64,000 nucleotides of DNA, taken from positions 3,296,001 through 3,360,000 of the forward strand of contig NZ_WBOF01000001.1 in the NCBI RefSeq assembly GCF_009569385.1, given 5' to 3'. Source of the DNA: Streptomyces kaniharaensis (GTDB taxonomy: Bacteria; Actinomycetota; Actinomycetes; Streptomycetales; Streptomycetaceae). The notes under the pieces are model-generated. The model was given only the letters and a program-made list of their open reading frames with translations. It was not told the DNA's origin and did no database searches. Position 1 is the first letter of the stretch; the number at the start of each line of letters is the position of its first letter. Positions 7,978 to 16,826 of the stretch are shown here, piece by piece. Position numbers and translations under genes: made by a program.

Positions 7978-8868
7978 TCATCGCGCGTCGGGCGGCAGCA
8001 GCCGGGCCAGGGTGCGGACCGCGCGGTACTGCAGCGTCTTGATGGCGCCCTCGTTCTTGCCCATGATCCGCGCGGTCTCGGCCACCGAGAGCCCCTGCAG
8101 GAAGCGGAGGGTGACGCACTCCTGCTGCTGCGGGTTGAGCCGTTGCACCGCGTCCAGCAGAGCCGCGTTGGAGAGCGACTCCAGCACCGACTCCTCCGGG
8201 CTGCGCTCGCACTCGTTGGAGTCGAGCATCTCGCCGGTGGTGACCTCCAGCCGGAAGCGGCTGGACTTGAAGTGGTCGGCGACCAGGTTGCGGGCGATGG
8301 TCACCAGCCAGGCGCCGAAGTCCCGGCCCTGCCAGGTGAAGGTGCCGATCCGGCGCAGTGCGCGCAGGAACGTCTCGCTGGTGAGGTCCTCGGCGGTGGC
8401 CCGGCTGCCGACCCGGTAGTAGATGTACCGGTAGACGGTGTCCGCGTAGTGGTCGTAGAGCCGGCCGAAGGCCTCGCTCTCGCCGGCCTGGGCCTGCTCG
8501 ACCAGCTCCATGATCGGGTTGTGCTCGGTCTCGTAGCCGGGGCTGGGCGCGGTGCGGGCCCGGCTGCGTCCGACGCCGGTGGTACCGGTGCGGCTGCGGG
8601 AGCCCGTGCTCGTGCCGGTGCCGGCCGAGCCGGCCGCGGTGGTGCGCAGCGCGAGTCCGGGGGCCGGTACGTGCCCGAACGACGCGCCGGCCGGGACGAG
8701 TTGGGGCGAGGCGGCGAGCTGGCTGCGGAGCAGGCTGCGCAACAGGTCCAGGCCGGTGGAGATCTGCCGGGCGGTGACCGGCCGACCGCGCAGGCCGGTG
8801 CGGGAGCGCAGGGGCGCGGACGACGGGCGGGAGGGTGCAGGCACGTCGTTCCGGACGGGTGGGTACAC
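7978..8868 (-). CDS. bldN: ECF-type RNA polymerase sigma factor BldN
   Basis: This is the sigma factor for aerial-hypha formation (BldN/AdsA), 296 residues. It has the long N-terminal extension typical of pro-BldN (roughly residues 1-115 before region 2), which is processed in S. coelicolor. Region 2 runs through EAFGRLYDHYADTVYRYIY and the TAEDLTSETF promoter-melting segment. Region 4 has LNPQQQECVTLRFLQGLSV followed by the HTH around IMGKNEGAIKTLQYR. Its known targets include chaplins, rodlins and bldM. rsbN follows on the same strand after 291 bp. The ATG at 8868 matches the MYPP beginning known in the family. Confidence 0.96.
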   Translation of the reverse strand: MYPPVRNDVPAPSRPSSAPLRSRTGLRGRPVTARQISTGLDLLRSLLRSQLAASPQLVPAGASFGHVPAPGLALRTTAAGSAGTGTSTGSRSRTGTTGVGRSRARTAPSPGYETEHNPIMELVEQAQAGESEAFGRLYDHYADTVYRYIYYRVGSRATAEDLTSETFLRALRRIGTFTWQGRDFGAWLVTIARNLVADHFKSSRFRLEVTTGEMLDSNECERSPEESVLESLSNAALLDAVQRLNPQQQECVTLRFLQGLSVAETARIMGKNEGAIKTLQYRAVRTLARLLPPDAR

Positions 8869-9358
8869 GGGACTCCCAGAGGCAGAACTGTGGACGGATC
8901 ACCTCCGCCTGCGCGGAGAGCACGCCTCCGCTGCCCGTTCGAGAAAGGCGTGCGGGCGACGTGCATCCAGGAGAGAATAACGCTTTGTGCAATGACAGCT
9001 ACACCGTGTGGTCGAAGTGGTCGGTTGGGATCCATTTCGCGCGCATATTCGGCCGAGACTGACTGATCGTGTCATCGTTCATCCGGCCCAACGTGATCGA
9101 ACAGGCGCGCAGGGTGACCAATTCGGCGGTCCGGCGGGCGGTTTCCCAGTCATGGTGCTCGGTAATCGCCGACTTTCCCGGCCTGGCGAACGATCGGAAC
9201 CGGTCACCGGGTGGCAGTTTCGTGCAGCGGGGCCGGACGGCCGTACGGCGAGAGGCAGTTCGCCCGTACGAGCGGCCAGGTCAGAGGCCGTGTTGACGGC
9301 TGGTCACTCGTGAAGGGGAGTGCCGCGCGCGGGGGTTCGGCGCGCGAGAGCCGCGGCG
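8869..9358. other. Non-coding 490-bp region upstream of bldN
   Basis: This is the regulatory region of bldN and follows the preceding minus-strand gene. It is AT-richer around 8970-9130 (for example GAGAATAACG and ATGATCGTGTCATCG). In Streptomyces the bldN promoter is repressed by BldD, but I found no exact BldD box here, only half-site-like TGAC and GTCA elements near 9058-9076. No gene is supported. Confidence 0.5.
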
Positions 9359-10345
9359 TCAGGCGCAGCGGCGGCGCCGGTTCAGGGCGACGCCGGCCGC
9401 CGTCGCGCCGGCGAGCACACCGAGCGCCGCCGCGGCCGGCAGCCCGACCCGGGCCGCCTTCCGACCGGTCCGGAAGTCCCGCACCCGCCAGCCCTGCGCG
9501 CGGGCGTGCCGGCGCAGCGCGCCGTCCGGGTTCACCACGTACGGGTGGCCGACCAGCGAGAGCATCGGGATGTCGTTGGCCGAGTCGCTGTAGGCGGCGC
9601 AGCGGTCGAGGTCCAGCCGTTCCCGCCGGGCCAGCGCCCGCACCGCCGCCGCCTTGGCGGGGCCGTGCAGCAGCTCGCCGACGAGCCGTCCGGTGTAGTG
9701 CCCGTCCTGTGCCTCGGCGACGGTGCCGAGCGCGCCGGTCATGCCGAGCGCCCGGGCGATCACCCGGGCCACCTCCAGCGGGGCGGCGGTGACCAGCCAG
9801 ACCCGCTGGCCGGCGTCCAGGTGCATCTGGACGAGGGCGCGGGTGCCGGGCCAGATCTTGTCGGCGACGACGTCCTCGAAGACCTCCTCGCAGAGCGCCT
9901 CCAGGTCGGCGGTCCGCTTGCCGGCGACCAGGCCGAGCGCGGTGTGCTGGGCGTCCGAGATGTGGTCCGGGTCCTCGGCGCCGTGCAGCCGGAACCACGT
10001 CTGCTGCCAGGCGAAGCGGGCGATGTCGCGGCGGGTGAGGAAGCCGTGCCGGTAGAGGCCGACGCCGAGGTAGAAGATCGCGGCGCCTCGCAGGATGGTG
10101 TTGTCGCAGTCGAAGAAGGCGGCGGCGTGCTGGTCGCCCGGTTCGGGGGTGTGGTTCCCGGCGGGCGCCTTGGGAGCCTTGCCGGGTTTGCCGGGCGGGG
10201 GTGCCGGGGCCTCCGCGGGGGCGGTGTCCGGGCCGGGCTCGGCGCGCAGCGCGGCCTCCGCCGCCTCGGCCGCGGCCTCGCCGGCCAGGGCGGTCCGCTC
10301 GGTGGTGGGTCGCCTTGCCTGGGTGAGCCTTCGGAGCACGGCCAT
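9359..10345 (-). CDS. HAD-IB family phosphatase, membrane-associated
   Basis: This 328-residue protein is a SerB-like HAD subfamily IB hydrolase. The nucleophile motif is FFDCDNTILRG (about 85-95), motif II is VWLVTAA, and the late acid motif is YSDSANDIPML. The N-terminal 80 residues are Ala/Pro-rich linker. The C-terminus has one hydrophobic segment (LPAAAALGVLAGATAAG) ending in a basic tail, which suggests a membrane anchor. Such proteins dephosphorylate phosphoserine-like or phospholipid-head substrates. ATG 10345 was chosen because it reproduces the conserved MAxL beginning. ATG 10357 is possible. The glutaredoxin-like gene is divergent. Confidence 0.88.
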   Translation of the reverse strand: MAVLRRLTQARRPTTERTALAGEAAAEAAEAALRAEPGPDTAPAEAPAPPPGKPGKAPKAPAGNHTPEPGDQHAAAFFDCDNTILRGAAIFYLGVGLYRHGFLTRRDIARFAWQQTWFRLHGAEDPDHISDAQHTALGLVAGKRTADLEALCEEVFEDVVADKIWPGTRALVQMHLDAGQRVWLVTAAPLEVARVIARALGMTGALGTVAEAQDGHYTGRLVGELLHGPAKAAAVRALARRERLDLDRCAAYSDSANDIPMLSLVGHPYVVNPDGALRRHARAQGWRVRDFRTGRKAARVGLPAAAALGVLAGATAAGVALNRRRRCA

Positions 10346-10465
10346 GCCACCGAGCATATCCAGCCGGGCGCGGAGCGCCCGTGACGACGGCGTGCCCGCG
10401 CGGTGAACACCGGACGGATCCGGGGCTGCGGCGGGACGGGTGTGAAAGGGGCGCACAATGGCCGG

Positions 10466-10750
10466 GTGAGCCCACTGCTGCGACGTGACAAGAGCCCGAA
10501 GCCCGCGCCGGCGGACCGCACCGTGACCCTGGTCGGCAAGCCGGGCTGCCACCTGTGCGACGACGCCCGCGAGGTGATCGTCCGGGTGACCGGCGAGCTG
10601 GGCGCGACCTTCGAGGAGAAGGACATCACCCGGGACGAGGAGCTGTACCGCCGCTACTGGGAGCAGATCCCGGTGACCCTGATCGACGGCCGCCAGCACG
10701 ACTTCTGGCGGGTCGACGAGGGTCGCCTGCGCGCCGCGCTGGGCGCCTGA
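10466..10750 (+). CDS. Glutaredoxin-like protein (DUF836)
   Basis: This 94-residue thioredoxin-fold protein has a redox motif Cys-His-Leu-Cys in GKPGCHLCDDA (about residue 25) and the cis-proline block QIPVTLIDG. It belongs to the DUF836/glutaredoxin-like family found next to rex and hemA in actinobacteria. It probably reduces or senses disulfides, which suits a neighbourhood controlled by the redox sensor Rex. The start is GTG 10466 behind an AAAGGGG element. An earlier in-frame ATG at 10403 lacks a ribosome site. Confidence 0.85.
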   Translation: MSPLLRRDKSPKPAPADRTVTLVGKPGCHLCDDAREVIVRVTGELGATFEEKDITRDEELYRRYWEQIPVTLIDGRQHDFWRVDEGRLRAALGA

Positions 10751-10762
10751 GCCCCCGGTCGA

Positions 10763-10782
10763 CCCCCGCCGACCGGCGGGGG
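10763..10782 (+). terminator. Hairpin after the glutaredoxin-like gene
   Basis: CCCCCGCCG and its complement lie almost back to back, 13 bp after the stop. There is no T-run. It may serve as a terminator. Confidence 0.5.
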
Positions 10783-10899
10783 CGGTACGCCGAATCGTTG
10801 CGAAAGACACTCCGGTTCGGCGTGGGAACGGGCGTGTCCGGCGGCTTACCATCGAACCCGTTTGCGCCCATGGGGGGCTGAGCACGCGAGGAGTGCCGC

Positions 10900-11646
10900 A
10901 TGCTTCCCGGCCCCACCCCTGGGACGCCCCCAGCCCCCGAGGGGTCCCGGGGCTTCGCCGTGGTGGACGTGGAGGCGACCGGCCGCAGCCCCTGGCGGCA
11001 CCGGGTGGTCGAGATCGCCGTGGTGCAGCTGGACGAGGAACTGCGCCCGGAGGCGGAGTTCGCGACCCTGCTCGACCCGCTGGGCCCGGTCGGGCCGACG
11101 CACGTCCACCGGATAAGCCAGGCGGACGTCGAGGGCGCCCCGCGCTTCCGGGAGATCGCGCCGCGGCTGCTGGAGCTGCTGACCGGCCGGGTGCTGGTGG
11201 GGCACCACGTCAGCTGCGACCACGCGTTCCTGGAGCGCGAGTTCGCCCGGATCGGGGTGCCGCTGCCGCCCGTCCCGGTGCTGTGCACGATGCGGCTGGC
11301 CCGCGAGCACCTGCCGCAGGCCCGCAGCCACGGCCTGGCGGCCTGCGTGGAGGCGGCCGGGCTCGGCTGGTACCCGGCGCACACCGCGCTGGGCGACGCC
11401 CGGGTGACCGCCGAGCTGCTGCGCCACTGTCTGAGCGCCCCGTCCTGCCCGCCGGACGACTGGGCGGTCCTGCTGCGCGACGCGGCCCGGGTGCCGTGGC
11501 CGCGGCTGGGCCGGGCCCGCTCCCGGCCGTCCGGGGCGCCCGTCCCGCTGCTGCGCCGGGAGACGCCGCACGGCCCCTGGCTGCCGGGGGTTCCCGCCCC
11601 GGCCTTTGTGCTGACGGAGCGCGGTGCTATGGGGTCGACGGCGTGA
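10900..11646 (+). CDS. 3'-5' exonuclease, DnaQ/DEDDh type
   Basis: This 248-residue protein has the three DEDDh exonuclease motifs: FAVVDVEATG (Asp and Glu), HHVSCDHAFLEREF, and HTALGDARVTAELL (His and Asp). It resembles the proofreading epsilon family, but as a stand-alone nuclease for single-stranded DNA or RNA ends. It is cytoplasmic. The C-terminal 60 residues are Pro/Arg-rich and probably disordered. The start is ATG 10900 behind GAGGAG. The gene lies between the glutaredoxin-like gene and rex and has its own upstream gap. Confidence 0.88.
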   Translation: MLPGPTPGTPPAPEGSRGFAVVDVEATGRSPWRHRVVEIAVVQLDEELRPEAEFATLLDPLGPVGPTHVHRISQADVEGAPRFREIAPRLLELLTGRVLVGHHVSCDHAFLEREFARIGVPLPPVPVLCTMRLAREHLPQARSHGLAACVEAAGLGWYPAHTALGDARVTAELLRHCLSAPSCPPDDWAVLLRDAARVPWPRLGRARSRPSGAPVPLLRRETPHGPWLPGVPAPAFVLTERGAMGSTA

Positions 11647-11683
11647 TGCGTATCACTGTGCGGGGACAAATCGGACACCATCT

Positions 11684-11712
11684 TTGTGCACACGTTCACA
11701 AACGCATAGCCT
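11684..11712 (+). promoter_or_regulatory. rex-hem promoter with overlapping Rex operator
   Basis: The 16-mer TGTGCACACGTTCACA at 11685-11700 matches the Rex operator TGTGAACNNNTTCACA at all but one fixed position. It overlaps a promoter with -35 TTGTGC (11684-11689), a 17-bp spacer and -10 TAGCCT (11707-11712). Rex bound here would block RNA polymerase until NADH rises. The leader to rex is about 30 nt. Confidence 0.88.
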
Positions 11713-11747
11713 GGCTGCCAAAGCCCAGCTTCACCCACAGGAGCACC

Positions 11748-12644
11748 GTGGCAATCGGCCGATCACCACAGAGCAGTTCGCAGACGCCCGACCAGGGCGC
11801 CGCGCGCCGACCCTCGCGTGCCCGGGGCATCCCGGAGGCGACCGTCGCGCGCCTGCCCCTCTACCTGCGGGCCCTCACCGCGCTCTCCGAGCGCTCGGTG
11901 CCGACCGTCTCCTCCGAGGAACTGGCCGCCGCGGCCGGCGTGAACTCGGCCAAGCTGCGCAAGGACTTCTCCTACCTCGGCTCCTACGGCACCCGCGGTG
12001 TCGGCTACGACGTCGAGTACCTCGTCTACCAGATCTCCCGCGAACTCGGCCTGACCCAGGACTGGCCGGTCGTCATCGTCGGCATCGGCAACCTCGGCCA
12101 CGCCCTCGCCAACTACGGCGGCTTCGCCTCCCGCGGCTTCCGGGTGGCCGCCCTGCTGGACGCCGACCCGAACGTCGTCGGCACCAGCGCGGCCGGCCTG
12201 CCCGTGCGTCACATGGACGAGCTGGAGTCGATCGTCGAGAGCCAGCACGTGTCGATCGGCGTCATCACCACCCCGCCCGGCGCCGCCCAGCAGGTCTGCG
12301 ACCGGCTGGTCGAGGCCGGCGTCACCAGCATCCTCAACTTCGCCCCGACCGTCCTGACCGTCCCGGACGGCGTGGACGTGCGCAAGGTGGACCTCTCCAT
12401 CGAGCTGCAGATCCTCGCCTTCCACGAGCAGCGCAAGGCCGGCGAGGAGCCCGACCACACCGAGTCGGTGCTCGACCGCGCCCCGGGCCCGGTCCGGGCG
12501 GCAGCCGCCAAGCTGCGCCGCGCGGCCGGCGGCAGCGGCAAGGCCCGCGCCGCCGAGGCCGCGGCCAAGGACCAGGCCGAGCAGGCCAAGGGCAAGACCG
12601 CCAAGGGCGGCGAGGGCGATCTCTCCGCGGTGATGCCCGCATGA
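11748..12644 (+). CDS. rex: Redox-sensing transcriptional repressor Rex
   Basis: This 298-residue protein has an N-terminal winged helix (about 30-85, with VSSEELAAAAGVNSAKLRKDFSYLG) that binds the operator, and a Rossmann domain starting at VVIVGIGNLGHALANY that binds NADH and NAD+. The C-terminus from about residue 245 is a long Ala/Lys/Gly-rich tail of unknown role. Rex represses respiratory and heme genes when the NADH/NAD+ ratio is low. The start is GTG 11748 behind an AGGAG element. Its own operator is 48-63 bp upstream, so it is autoregulated and leads the hem operon. Confidence 0.96.
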   Translation: MAIGRSPQSSSQTPDQGAARRPSRARGIPEATVARLPLYLRALTALSERSVPTVSSEELAAAAGVNSAKLRKDFSYLGSYGTRGVGYDVEYLVYQISRELGLTQDWPVVIVGIGNLGHALANYGGFASRGFRVAALLDADPNVVGTSAAGLPVRHMDELESIVESQHVSIGVITTPPGAAQQVCDRLVEAGVTSILNFAPTVLTVPDGVDVRKVDLSIELQILAFHEQRKAGEEPDHTESVLDRAPGPVRAAAAKLRRAAGGSGKARAAEAAAKDQAEQAKGKTAKGGEGDLSAVMPA

Positions 12645-12675
12645 AGACCGAGAATCGTGGCACTTGGGGGCGGGC

Positions 12676-14040
12676 GTGAGTCTTCTCGTCGTAGGACTGA
12701 GCCATCGCACGGCCCCGGTCGGCGTGCTGGAGCGCGCCGCGCTGACCGGTGACGTCCCGACCCGGCTGCTGCACGACGCGGCGGCCGCCGCGACCGTCGC
12801 CGAGGCCGCGCTGCTCAACACCTGCAACCGGATCGAGCTGTACGCGGACGTCGACAAGTTCCACGCCGGCGTCGCCGAGCTGTCGCTGCTGCTGGCCCAC
12901 CACAGCGGGGTGGACCTGGAGGAGCTGACCTCCCACCTGTACGTCCACTACGAGGACCGCGCCGTCCACCACCTCTTCTCGGTGGCCTGCGGCCTGGACT
13001 CGATGGTGGTCGGCGAGGGCCAGATCCTCGGCCAGCTGCGCGACGCGCTGGCCAAGGCCCAGGAGGAGCACACCGCCGGGCGCGGCCTGAACGAGCTGTT
13101 CCAGCAGGCGCTGCGGGTCGGCAAGCGGGCGCACAGCGAGACCGGCATCGACAAGGCCGGCCAGTCGCTGGTGACCTTCGGCCTGGAGCAGGTCGCGGCC
13201 GGGGCCGGCGACATCGCGGGCAAGCGGGCCCTGGTGGTCGGCGCCGGCTCGATGAGCTCGCTGGCCGCCGCCACCCTGATCCGCTCCGGCGTCACCGACC
13301 TGATGGTCGCCAATCGGACTCCCGCGCGCGCCGAGCGTCTGGTCGAGATCCTCGGACCCGACGTGGCCCGCACCCTCGACCTGGCCAAGGTGCCGGAGGC
13401 GCTGGCCGACGTCGACCTGGTGATCTCCTGCACCGGCGCGGCCGGCGTGGTGATCCGGGCCGAGGACGTGGCCGCCGCCGTCGCCTCCCGCAGCGAGGCT
13501 CAGCGGCTCCGCCGCGGGGCTCCCCAGCCGCTCGCGCTGCTCGACCTCGCCATGCCGCGCGACGTCGACCACACCGTGCACGAGCTGCCCGGCGCCCTGC
13601 TGGTCGACCTGGAGAGCCTCTCCCACGCGCACGCCGCCACCCCCGGGGCCGGGGACGTGGACGCGGTCACCCGGATCGTCGCCGACGAGGTCAGCGCCTT
13701 CGGCGCCGCCCAGCGGGCCGCCCGGATCGCGCCGACCGTCGTCGCGCTGCGGGCGATGGCCTCCGACGTGGTCGCCGCCGAACTCGGCCGGCTGGACTCC
13801 CGGCTGCCCGACCTCGACGAGCGCTCCCGCGCCGAGATCACCCAGACCGTCCGCCGCGTCGTCGACAAGCTGCTGCACGCGCCGACCGTGCGGGTGAAGC
13901 AGCTCGCCGCCGAGCCCGGCGGCGCCTCCTACGCGGACGCGCTGCGCGAGCTGTTCGACCTCGACCCGGCGGCCGTGCACGCCGTGTCGGGCACGCCCGT
14001 CGGCGGCCCGCCCCAGCCCTCGGGCGGGGGCACCAGATGA
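12676..14040 (+). CDS. hemA: Glutamyl-tRNA reductase
   Basis: HemA reduces glutamyl-tRNA to glutamate-1-semialdehyde, the first committed step of C5 heme synthesis. The 454-residue protein has the catalytic cysteine in LLNTCNRIE (Cys50), the GEGQILGQ block and an NADPH Rossmann region (ALVVGAGSMSSLAA). A helical dimerisation domain lies at the end. The start is GTG 12676, just behind a GGGGGCGGGC stretch, and TTG 12664 is less likely. It is 31 bp after rex and overlaps hemC by an ATGA junction, so it is part of the Rex-controlled operon. Confidence 0.96.
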   Translation: MSLLVVGLSHRTAPVGVLERAALTGDVPTRLLHDAAAAATVAEAALLNTCNRIELYADVDKFHAGVAELSLLLAHHSGVDLEELTSHLYVHYEDRAVHHLFSVACGLDSMVVGEGQILGQLRDALAKAQEEHTAGRGLNELFQQALRVGKRAHSETGIDKAGQSLVTFGLEQVAAGAGDIAGKRALVVGAGSMSSLAAATLIRSGVTDLMVANRTPARAERLVEILGPDVARTLDLAKVPEALADVDLVISCTGAAGVVIRAEDVAAAVASRSEAQRLRRGAPQPLALLDLAMPRDVDHTVHELPGALLVDLESLSHAHAATPGAGDVDAVTRIVADEVSAFGAAQRAARIAPTVVALRAMASDVVAAELGRLDSRLPDLDERSRAEITQTVRRVVDKLLHAPTVRVKQLAAEPGGASYADALRELFDLDPAAVHAVSGTPVGGPPQPSGGGTR

Positions 14041-15092
14041 ACCGTCAGCCATCCCACGAGTACCACCGGGACGATCACCCCATGAATGGTCAACCGATCA
14101 CGGAGCAGGCTCCGGCCGCCGCCCCCGCCCTGCGGCTCGGCACCCGGCGCAGCGCGCTCGCCATGGCCCAGTCGGGCATGGTCGCCCGAGAGGTGACCAG
14201 GCTCACCGGGCGCGCCGTCGAGCTGGTCGAGATCACCACCTACGGCGACACCTCCCGCGAGGCGCTGGCCCAGATCGGCGGCACCGGCGTGTTCGTCTCC
14301 GCGTTGCGGGACGCGCTGCTGGAGGGCCGGATCGACTTCGCCGTGCACTCGCTGAAGGACCTGCCGACCGCCGCCCCCGAGGGCCTGGTGCTGGCCGCCA
14401 TCCCCCAGCGCGAGGACGTCCGGGACGCCCTGGTCGCCCGCGAGGGCCTGAACCTGGACGAGCTGGTGGAGAAGCTGGCCGGCGCCGGGCGCACCGCCCG
14501 CGTCGGCACCGGCTCGCCGCGCCGGATGGCCCAGCTGAACGCCTGGGCCCTCGCCCGCGGCGCCGCCCTGGAGACCGTCGCGATCCGCGGCAACGTGGAC
14601 ACCCGGATCGGCTACGTGACCGGCGGCGAGCTGGACGCCGTCGTGCTGGCCACGGCCGGCCTGAACCGGCTCGGCCGCAGCACCGAGATCTCCCAGCACC
14701 TCGACCCCGAGCTGATGATCCCGGCCCCCGGCCAGGGCGCACTCGCGATCGAGTGCACCGCCGGCAACACGGAGCTCACCGCCGCACTCGCCGCCCTCGA
14801 CCACGCCCCCACAAGGGTCGCCGTGGCCGCGGAGCGCGCGCTGCTGGCCGCCCTGGAGGCCGGCTGCTCGGCGCCGGTGGCCGGCCTGGCCACCTGGGGC
14901 GACCCGTCCCAACTGCGGCTGGAGGGCGTGGTCGGTACCCCCGACGGCGCCACCCTGCTGAAGATGTCCGCCAACGGTCCGATCGTCCTCGACGAGACCG
15001 CCGAGCAGCAGGCGACGGCCCTCGGCCGCGCGCTGGCCGCCCGGCTGCTCGACGCGGGCGCGGCCGCCCTGATGGGGGAGCGAGCCCGATGA
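14037..15092 (+). CDS. hemC: Porphobilinogen deaminase (hydroxymethylbilane synthase)
   Basis: HemC joins four porphobilinogens into hydroxymethylbilane in the cytoplasm. The 351-residue protein has LRLGTRRSALAM, HSLKDLP, VGTGSPRR, RGNVDTR and the cysteine that binds the dipyrromethane cofactor in LEAGCSAP (about Cys277). ATG 14037 overlaps the hemA stop and gives a 30-residue non-conserved leader. ATG 14082 would remove half of that leader. It overlaps hemD by 4 bp. Confidence 0.96.
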   Translation: MNRQPSHEYHRDDHPMNGQPITEQAPAAAPALRLGTRRSALAMAQSGMVAREVTRLTGRAVELVEITTYGDTSREALAQIGGTGVFVSALRDALLEGRIDFAVHSLKDLPTAAPEGLVLAAIPQREDVRDALVAREGLNLDELVEKLAGAGRTARVGTGSPRRMAQLNAWALARGAALETVAIRGNVDTRIGYVTGGELDAVVLATAGLNRLGRSTEISQHLDPELMIPAPGQGALAIECTAGNTELTAALAALDHAPTRVAVAAERALLAALEAGCSAPVAGLATWGDPSQLRLEGVVGTPDGATLLKMSANGPIVLDETAEQQATALGRALAARLLDAGAAALMGERAR

Positions 15093-16756
15093 GCCCCACC
15101 GCCGCCACCGACACCCCGTTCCCGGGCGACAGCCCCTTCCCGGGCGGGCCGGCCGCCGCCGGCCGGTGCACCTTCCTGGGCGCGGGCCCCGGGGACCCGG
15201 GGCTGCTGACCCTGCGCGCGGTCGAGGTGCTGTCCTCGGCCGACGTCCTGGTCGCCGACCCGCTGACCGCCGCCGCCGTGCGCAGCCACTGTCCGGCCGG
15301 CGTGCAGGTGCACTCCCCGGCCGCCGAGGGCACCGACTTCGACCTGGCCAAGCTGGTCGCCGAGGCGGTGCGGGCCGGCAAGCACGTGGTCCGGACCGTC
15401 GACGGCGACCCGGGCCTGGACGGCTGCGCCGCCGAGGAGATGCTCCGCTGCGCGGGCGGCGGGATCCCCTTCGAGGTGATCCCGGGCGTCGCGCAGTCGG
15501 TCGGCGTGCCGGCGTACGCGGGCGTCCCGCTGCGCGGCGCGGCCGGTACCGACGTGCGCTTCGTCGACGGCGCCGCGCTGCTGGCCGGCAGCCCGGTCGA
15601 CCTGGGCGCGCCGGAGACCACCCTGGTGGTCCGCACGACCCTGGGCCAGCTGCCGGCCACCGCCAACGCGCTGGTGTCGGGCGGCCGCAAGCCGGAGTCG
15701 GCGCTGAGCGCGACGCTCTCCGGCACCACCACCCGCCAGCGCACCTTCACCGCCACCCTGGCCACCATCGCGGCCGACCTGAAGGCGGCCCGGGTGCTGC
15801 CCTCGCCGGTCTCCGCCCCGGTGGACCCGGCCACCTCGGTGATAGCCGTGGTGGGCGAGCAGGTCGTCCACCGCTCCTCGCACTCGTGGTTCGAGACCAA
15901 GCCGCTGTTCGGCTGGAACGTGCTGGTCCCGCGGACCAAGGAGCAGGCCACCGGCCTGTCCGAGCAGCTGCGCTCGTACGGCGCGGTGCCGCAGGAGGTG
16001 CCGACCATCGCGGTCGAGCCGCCGCGCACCCCGCAGCAGATGGAACGCGCCATCAAGGGCCTGGTCACCGGCCGCTACGAGTGGATCGCCTTCACCTCGG
16101 TGAACGCCGTCCGCGCCGTCCGGGAGAAGTTCGAGGAGTACGGCCTGGACGCCCGCGCGTTCGCCGGGATCAAGGTCGCGGCGGTCGGCGAGACCACCGC
16201 GCAGGCCCTGGTGGACTTCGGCGTGAAGCCGGACCTGGTGCCCTCCGGCGAGCAGTCCGCGGCCGGGCTGCTGGAGGACTGGCCGCCGTACGACCCGGTG
16301 TTCGACCCGATCGACCGGGTGCTGCTGCCGCGCGCCGACATCGCCACCGAGACCCTGGTGGCCGGCCTGGTCGAGCTGGGCTGGGAGGTCGACGACGTGA
16401 CGGCGTACCGGACGGTGCGCGCCTCGCCGCCGCCGGCCGAGACCCGCGAGGCGATCAAGGGCGGCGGCTTCGACGCGGTGCTCTTCACCTCGTCCTCGAC
16501 CGTGCGCAACCTGGTCGGCATCGCCGGCAAGCCGCACAACGTCACGGTCATCGCCTGCATCGGCCCGGCCACCGCCAAGACCGCCGAGGAGCACGGCCTG
16601 CGGGTCGACGTGATGGCCCCGGCCCCGTCGGCGGCGGCGCTGGCCCAGGCGCTGGCAGACTTCGGGGCCAAGCGCCGTGACGCCGCGACGGCCGCCGGTG
16701 AGCCGGTCTACCGGCCCAGCGAGCGCCGTCCGGGCTCGCGCCGCAAGGCCCGCTGA
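15089..16756 (+). CDS. hemD: Fused uroporphyrinogen-III C-methyltransferase-like / uroporphyrinogen-III synthase
   Basis: This 555-residue fusion is typical of actinobacterial HemD. The N-terminal half (about 25-270) is a CobA/SUMT methyltransferase fold with [12 protein letters not shown] and FEVIPGV. The C-terminal half (about 275-530) is HemD, which closes hydroxymethylbilane to uroporphyrinogen III ([26 protein letters not shown]). The second SUMT glycine motif is altered: [13 protein letters not shown] stands where a GDPxxFGR-type sequence is expected, so methyltransferase activity is doubtful. ATG 15089 overlaps the hemC stop. Confidence 0.94.
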   Translation: MSPTAATDTPFPGDSPFPGGPAAAGRCTFLGAGPGDPGLLTLRAVEVLSSADVLVADPLTAAAVRSHCPAGVQVHSPAAEGTDFDLAKLVAEAVRAGKHVVRTVDGDPGLDGCAAEEMLRCAGGGIPFEVIPGVAQSVGVPAYAGVPLRGAAGTDVRFVDGAALLAGSPVDLGAPETTLVVRTTLGQLPATANALVSGGRKPESALSATLSGTTTRQRTFTATLATIAADLKAARVLPSPVSAPVDPATSVIAVVGEQVVHRSSHSWFETKPLFGWNVLVPRTKEQATGLSEQLRSYGAVPQEVPTIAVEPPRTPQQMERAIKGLVTGRYEWIAFTSVNAVRAVREKFEEYGLDARAFAGIKVAAVGETTAQALVDFGVKPDLVPSGEQSAAGLLEDWPPYDPVFDPIDRVLLPRADIATETLVAGLVELGWEVDDVTAYRTVRASPPPAETREAIKGGGFDAVLFTSSSTVRNLVGIAGKPHNVTVIACIGPATAKTAEEHGLRVDVMAPAPSAAALAQALADFGAKRRDAATAAGEPVYRPSERRPGSRRKAR

Positions 16757-16770
16757 GGCCCACCCGAGAA

Positions 16771-16797
16771 CCGGGGGCGGCGATCAGTCGCCCCCGG
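16771..16797 (+). terminator. Hairpin between hemD and hemB
   Basis: CCGGGGGCG and CGCCCCCGG form a 9-bp stem in the 70-bp hemD-hemB gap. It could be a terminator or could lower read-through into hemB. Confidence 0.5.
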
Positions 16798-16826
16798 CGC
16801 TGGACAACCGTTCGGAGAGAGAAGCC

